Source: an uncultured Eubacteriales bacterium (GTDB lineage Bacteria > Bacillota > Clostridia > Lachnospirales > Lachnospiraceae). From it: DNA of 46,893 nucleotides. Under the pieces are notes generated by a model, which was not told the DNA's origin, made no database searches, and was given only the letters and a program-made list of their open reading frames with translations. The translations under genes and the position numbers were made by a program. Within the stretch, counting starts at the first letter, position 1. Every line of letters begins with the position of its first letter. Where the stretch lies: NCBI GenBank assembly GCA_900316715.1, contig ONEC01000005.1:1-46893 (forward strand). The letters are read 5' to 3'. Shown in pieces: positions 42,959 through 46,893 of the stretch.

Positions 42959-43354
42959 ATGAAGGTATTAATAGCAGAGGATGATATTGCAAGCGGAAAG
43001 TTTTTATCAAAACTGCTTTCCAGATATGGGGAAGTTGTTCTTGCTACAGATGGTATTGCGGCAGTAGATGAATTTGTAAAGTCCGTATCAGAAGGCAAGG
43101 AATTTGACCTTGTATGTCTCGATATAATGATGCCAAAAATTGATGGGTATAAGACTCTTCAGTCAATCAGAGATGCCGAGAGAAAGCTTGGCATACCTAG
43201 AATATCAAGATGCAAAGTTGTTATGATTTCTGCACTTGATGAAGATTTTGATGCATCATATGCAAGCAATGATTACGATGATTATATCTGTAAACCTATA
43301 GATATTATGAAGTTTGAAAGCATTATTAAGAAGCTTGGACTTCTTGATAATTAA
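42959..43354 (+). CDS. Stand-alone receiver (CheY-like) protein
   Basis: A 131-residue single receiver domain with no output domain. The acidic pocket is D8/D9, the phospho-acceptor is D55 (LDIMMPK), the switch residue is S91 and the conserved Lys is K112 (CKPID). All are present, so phosphorylation is expected. No histidine kinase is in the window. Its ribosome site (GGTGGAGG) lies in the end of the TetR-type gene, and only one base separates stop and start, so the two proteins are probably made together. Confidence 0.9.
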   Translation: MKVLIAEDDIASGKFLSKLLSRYGEVVLATDGIAAVDEFVKSVSEGKEFDLVCLDIMMPKIDGYKTLQSIRDAERKLGIPRISRCKVVMISALDEDFDASYASNDYDDYICKPIDIMKFESIIKKLGLLDN

Positions 43355-43390
43355 ATTAATTAAACATTAGGTTTATGATCGGTATTTTAT

Positions 43391-44722
43391 ATGGATTTGT
43401 TTGAGTATATGAGACAAGAGGAGCAGAAGGTTAATGCTCCTCTTGCCAGCAGATTGAGACCGGATACCATAGATGAGGTTGTCGGTCAGGAACATATTCT
43501 GGGGAAGGATAAACTTCTTTACAGAGCAATAAAAGCGGACAGACTGGGTTCTGTCATTTTTTATGGTCCTCCGGGTACAGGCAAGACGACTCTTGCCCAG
43601 GTTATAGCGAAAACTACAAAGTCCGAATTCTGTGAACTGAATGCAACAGCATCGGGGAAGAAGGATATGGAAGCTGTAGTAGAAAAGGCTAAAGAAAACC
43701 TTGGAATGTACGGCAGGAAGACCATTCTTTTTATTGATGAGATTCATCGTTTCAATAAGGCTCAGCAGGACTATCTGCTTCCTTTTGTAGAAAATGGAAC
43801 GGTTATTCTTATCGGTGCTACTACGGAAAATCCTTACTTTGAGGTAAATAACGCTCTGGTTTCCAGATCTACAGTCTTTGAACTGAAGCCTCTCAGTAAA
43901 GAAAATATTAAAACACTTATCAAGAAGGCGGTTTATGACCGTGATAAAGGAATGGGTGTTTATAATGCAGAGATTACAGAGGATGCAGCTGATTTCCTTG
44001 CGGATATCTCTGAAGGTGATGCCAGACATGCTTTAAATGCGGTTGAACTTGGTATACTGTCTACGGACAGGGATGAGAAGTCTGGCAAGATAGAGATTAC
44101 ACTTGAGGTTGCTGAAGAGTGTGTTCAGAGAAGATCTATCAGATATGATAAGGATGGGGATAATCATTACGATATTATATCTGCATTTATCAAATCTATG
44201 AGAGGTTCTGACCCGGATGCGGCCGTATATTATCTTGCAAAGATGCTTTATGGCGGCGAGAGTGTAACCTTTATTGCGAGAAGAATTATGATATGTGCCT
44301 GTGAGGATGTGGGAAATGCGGATCCTCAGGCTATTCAGGTTGCGGCTGCATGTTCTCTGGCGGTTGAGCGTGTAGGACTTCCTGAAGCACAGATTATACT
44401 GGCGCATGCTGCTATATATGTGGCAACGGCACCAAAGAGCAACTCTGTTGTGAATGCAATCTTTGCAGCAAATGAGGCTGTTAAGAACGTATCTGGTGCA
44501 GAGGTTCCGATGCATTTAAGAGATGCGCATTACAGCGGCTCAGCTGAGCTTGGACATACAGGCTATAAGTATGCTCATGATTTCCCTAAGCATTATGTGG
44601 AACAGCAGTATCTTCCGGATGCGCTTCTAGGAACAAGATTCTATGAGCCGTCAGATAACGGTCATGAGAAGTTTATACAGGAATGGTTTAAGTATTTACG
44701 GAGTGAAGAGGATGAAGCATAG
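43391..44722 (+). CDS. rarA: Replication-associated recombination protein A (RarA/MgsA) AAA ATPase
   Basis: A 443-residue clamp-loader-like ATPase that acts at stalled replication forks. The Walker A GPPGTGKTT is at residues 59-67, Walker B is FIDEIHRFNKAQQD and sensor 1 is IGATTENPYFEVN. The C-terminal MgsA domain follows (DAAVYYLAKMLYGGE, then RRIMICACEDVGNADPQA). No clear Shine-Dalgarno site precedes the ATG, suggesting weak translation. The small membrane-protein gene begins within its last 11 bases. Confidence 0.95.
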   Translation: MDLFEYMRQEEQKVNAPLASRLRPDTIDEVVGQEHILGKDKLLYRAIKADRLGSVIFYGPPGTGKTTLAQVIAKTTKSEFCELNATASGKKDMEAVVEKAKENLGMYGRKTILFIDEIHRFNKAQQDYLLPFVENGTVILIGATTENPYFEVNNALVSRSTVFELKPLSKENIKTLIKKAVYDRDKGMGVYNAEITEDAADFLADISEGDARHALNAVELGILSTDRDEKSGKIEITLEVAEECVQRRSIRYDKDGDNHYDIISAFIKSMRGSDPDAAVYYLAKMLYGGESVTFIARRIMICACEDVGNADPQAIQVAAACSLAVERVGLPEAQIILAHAAIYVATAPKSNSVVNAIFAANEAVKNVSGAEVPMHLRDAHYSGSAELGHTGYKYAHDFPKHYVEQQYLPDALLGTRFYEPSDNGHEKFIQEWFKYLRSEEDEA

Positions 44723-44966
44723 TTTATTCAGCAGAATAATGGCACTTCTGGCGGTTGCAGTTATAGTAGCACTGATAGGAGGTGTTATATACTGCATAGT
44801 TACCGATAGTGAGTATCTGATGGCTATGATGTTTACAGCTATAATAGTTCCTCTTATCATATATCTTTTAGTTTGGCTTAAGAAGGTATTCAGTAAATCA
44901 GCTGACAGCGTAGACGACATTAAAGCACATGAGGACGTACCGAATAAAGATGGAAAAGAAGAGTAA
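44712..44966 (+). CDS. Small two-pass membrane protein
   Basis: An 84-residue protein with two membrane segments (about residues 9-31 and 37-57) and a charged C-terminal tail. The ATG at 44712 has GGAG 8 bases upstream and overlaps the rarA end; an earlier in-frame ATG inside rarA is less likely. Its end overlaps the adaptor gene by 17 bases. Function is unknown. The coupling suggests it belongs with the transporter that follows. Confidence 0.65.
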   Translation: MKHSLFSRIMALLAVAVIVALIGGVIYCIVTDSEYLMAMMFTAIIVPLIIYLLVWLKKVFSKSADSVDDIKAHEDVPNKDGKEE

Positions 44967-46383
44967 AAAACCAATAGTCATAGCATTAATAATAGTGATA
45001 CTGCTTCTGGCTGCGGCAGCGGCAGTTTACTTCATATGGTTTAGAGACAAAGGAACCCGTGTAAATAAAGACGGAAGACTTGTATATGTCGAGTCTGTTG
45101 AAGATATTACGGGCGCAGGCTATCTCGGACTTGAAACACGTTTTATGGGTATAGTTGAATCCCAGGAGACAAAGGGAGTTAACAAGGACAGCAATAAAAC
45201 CGTAAAAGAAGTCTATGTTAAAGTCGGCGACAGTGTAAAAGAAGGAGATCCTCTCTTTATATATGATACCGAGGAGATGGAGCTTCAGCTTCAGCAGCTT
45301 AACCTTGATCTTCAGGGAATAAATAACAGGATTGCAAGTATATCTTCCAGTATATCCGATCTTTCGAATCAACGTAATTCAGCGACAACCGAGGATGAGA
45401 GACTGTCTCTTACCAGTCAGATAAACAGTTATAATGCGAGTCTTAACGAAGAGAAATATAATCTTTCGGTGAAGAATCTTGAGATCGAGAGACAGCAGGA
45501 GGCTATAGAGTCAGCTGCTGTTACGGCACCGATGGACGGAATGATCAAGGCTATTAATGAAAATGCACAGGGCTCAGAATATTCCTTTAATTCAGGAGAC
45601 ACAAGCAATGCATTTATCACCATTATGGCCGAGGGAGATTTCAGAATAAAGGGAACCGTTACGGAACAGAATATCTATTCTCTTAATCAGGGAACACCGG
45701 TGATCATAAGATCCAGAATAAATGATGATGTTTGGCATGGTTTTATAACCAAGATAGATATGGAACCGCAGAAGAATAATGATGGTGGTTATTATGATTC
45801 CGGAATGGGTGAAAGTACTTCTAAATATTCATTCTATGTAAATCCGGAAAATACTGACGGTCTTATTCTCGGACAGCATCTCTATATTGAGATTGATAAC
45901 GGACAGAGTGAGAAGAAGGATGGAATGTATCTGCCTTCTTATTATCTCATTAATGATGAGACAGGTTACTATGTATGGAAGCAGGTGGATGATCATATTG
46001 AGAAGTCACCGGTTTCTGTCGGAGATTATGATGAGAATACAGATTCTTATCTTATAAATGGTGGTCTTGATAAGTCAGATTATATAGCATTTCCTGATGA
46101 AGGAATCGAAGATGGTTGTCCTGTAACGACTAATTATGAAGAGTATATGCAGCAGTTCGAAGAGGAAAATATCGGCGGCGAAGGTATGGACGGTGAAGAA
46201 GTTCCGTATGATGACGGTATGGGTGGAGAAGTTACGCCTGATGACGATATGGGCGGCAAATTCGGCGATCCGTACAGTGATTTTGATGAAGAGAACACTT
46301 TCAGCACAGATTATCTTACAGACGAAGAGCTTATGGATACACCTATAGACGAAGACGTTATTCCAAACGAAGGCGGACAGTAG
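44950..46383 (+). CDS. Membrane-fusion/adaptor protein of a MacAB-type ABC exporter, with acidic tail
   Basis: A 477-residue HlyD/MacA-like adaptor. The N-terminal anchor is at about residues 9-30. A biotinyl-lipoyl-like half follows (VKEVYVKVGDSVKEGDPLF), then a coiled-coil hairpin (about 100-180) and the second half (ESAAVTAPMDGMIKAINE). The beta-barrel domain includes NIYSLNQGTPVIIRSRI. The last 80 residues are an unusual acidic, Gly-rich tail with repeats of the type DDGMGGE. The ATG at 44950 gives a clean anchor; an in-frame ATG 21 bases earlier is possible. In Firmicutes such adaptors work with MacB-type ATPase and permease genes in export of peptides or lipids. The next gene is that ATPase. 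Confidence 0.85.
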   Translation: MEKKSKKPIVIALIIVILLLAAAAAVYFIWFRDKGTRVNKDGRLVYVESVEDITGAGYLGLETRFMGIVESQETKGVNKDSNKTVKEVYVKVGDSVKEGDPLFIYDTEEMELQLQQLNLDLQGINNRIASISSSISDLSNQRNSATTEDERLSLTSQINSYNASLNEEKYNLSVKNLEIERQQEAIESAAVTAPMDGMIKAINENAQGSEYSFNSGDTSNAFITIMAEGDFRIKGTVTEQNIYSLNQGTPVIIRSRINDDVWHGFITKIDMEPQKNNDGGYYDSGMGESTSKYSFYVNPENTDGLILGQHLYIEIDNGQSEKKDGMYLPSYYLINDETGYYVWKQVDDHIEKSPVSVGDYDENTDSYLINGGLDKSDYIAFPDEGIEDGCPVTTNYEEYMQQFEEENIGGEGMDGEEVPYDDGMGGEVTPDDDMGGKFGDPYSDFDEENTFSTDYLTDEELMDTPIDEDVIPNEGGQ

Positions 46384-46426
46384 AAGATAGACACGAGTAT
46401 AGCAGCATTAAGGAGTTATTCGAAGT

Positions 46427-46893
46427 ATGCTTCTGGAATTAACAGGAATATATAAAAATTATATTCAGGGTGGAATGGATGTTCCGGTTCTGAAAGACAT
46501 AAATCTGAATATAGACGAAGGCGAATACGTGGCCATAATGGGTCCTTCGGGTTCAGGCAAGTCGACTCTCATGAATATAGTCGGTTGTCTTGATAAGCCT
46601 ACGGAGGGAACATTTCTTCTGGACGGAGAAGATATCAGTAAGATGAATGATAAGCGTCTTTCTGCTATCAGAAATAAGTATATTGGCTTTGTATTTCAGA
46701 ACTTTAATCTGTTACCAAGGCAGTCGGCATTACAGAATGTTGAACTGCCTCTTCAGTATGCCCATGTTCCGAGAAGAGAAAGAAAGGTTCTCTGCAAGGA
46801 TGCCCTTGTTAAGGTTGGTTTGGAAGACAGAATGTACTTTAAGCCTACACAGCTTTCCGGTGGACAGAAGCAGAGAGTAGCCATAGCCAGAGC
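46427..46893 (+). CDS. MacB/LolD-type ABC transporter ATPase (3' truncated by window)
   Basis: The first 155 codons of an ABC ATPase. Walker A is GPSGSGKST, the Q-loop is VFQNFNLLPRQSALQNVELPL as in MacB/LolD/FtsE-type proteins, and the signature is [14 protein letters not shown], where the window ends. AAGGAG (46410-46415) precedes the ATG. It follows the adaptor gene by 43 bases and completes an exporter operon; the permease is expected beyond the window. This type pairs with extracytoplasmic-domain permeases for antimicrobial-peptide or lipoprotein-type substrates. Confidence 0.93.
   Translation, partial: MLLELTGIYKNYIQGGMDVPVLKDINLNIDEGEYVAIMGPSGSGKSTLMNIVGCLDKPTEGTFLLDGEDISKMNDKRLSAIRNKYIGFVFQNFNLLPRQSALQNVELPLQYAHVPRRERKVLCKDALVKVGLEDRMYFKPTQLSGGQKQRVAIAR

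Noticed and set aside
1..46893. CRISPR arrays, tRNA/rRNA genes, insertion sequences or prophage
   Set aside because: No regularly spaced repeats, no tRNA-like cloverleaf in the short intergenic gaps, and no transposase, integrase or phage structural gene was found by reading both strands.

Overview
The window is a gene-dense, low-to-mid GC stretch of chromosome (many AT-rich intergenic gaps, strong AGGAGG ribosome sites, intrinsic terminators with U-tracts). Gene content and synteny (hprK-glk-murB-rapZ-whiA-Crh-like, FMN-riboswitch ribD-ribE-ribBA-ribH, CBS-domain pyrophosphatase, DUF5688-like protein, a cytosolic GH43 enzyme, a large GGDEF/EAL sensor) point to an anaerobic Firmicute of the Clostridia, most likely a fibre-degrading Lachnospiraceae of the Butyrivibrio/Pseudobutyrivibrio type. 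The genus is an inference from gene style only. I see no tRNA, rRNA, CRISPR array, insertion sequence, integrase or phage gene, and no gene-free stretch longer than 300 bases.

Layout. Bases 1-3.7 kb: end of a polyamine ABC transporter operon (potA, potB and a fused potC-potD). 3.8-8.7 kb: an AI-2E-family membrane protein, leuS and an unknown membrane protein, coupled by overlapping start/stop codons. 8.8-10.5 kb (minus strand): a GH43 glycosidase and a small helical protein. 10.6-14.6 kb: a membrane-anchored MutS-like ATPase, and a large unknown protein with a strong promoter. 14.7-18.2 kb: a 1156-residue GGDEF/EAL protein whose 3' end overlaps the convergent yqeG-uvrC operon (18.2-20.6 kb, minus). 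20.7-25.8 kb: the carbon-catabolite/cell-wall cluster hprK, glucokinase, murB, rapZ, whiA and a Crh-like HPr paralogue that carries Glu instead of the catalytic His15. 25.9-28.6 kb: a 907-residue Sel1-repeat protein. 28.6-34.5 kb: an FMN riboswitch with its terminator, the riboflavin genes, then a HAD phosphatase, a DUF1189-like membrane protein and a CYTH protein, all closely packed. 34.5-36.1 kb (minus): CBS/DRTGG pyrophosphatase. 36.2-39.3 kb: mrp, murF, mscS. 39.4-42.2 kb: zinc-ribbon membrane protein, hisC, DUF5688-like protein, cold-shock protein. 42.3-43.4 kb: a TetR-type regulator with a stand-alone receiver protein. 43.4 kb to the end: rarA followed by a small membrane protein, a membrane-fusion adaptor with an acidic tail and the start of a MacB/LolD-type ATPase.

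How the genes work together. The 20.7-25.8 kb cluster groups sugar phosphorylation, HPr-kinase signalling, a peptidoglycan precursor enzyme, RapZ and WhiA, as in the Bacillus yvcJ-yvcK-yvcL-crh region, but without yvcK. The riboflavin operon is FMN-controlled at its leader and runs into a HAD hydrolase that is a good candidate for the dephosphorylation step missing from the core rib genes. I found no single clearly new system. The best leads are the Glu15 Crh-like protein, the HAD gene in the rib operon, the TetR/receiver pair with a palindromic site, the two large unknown proteins at 12.5 and 25.9 kb, and a perfect AT-rich inverted repeat upstream of the GH43 gene.
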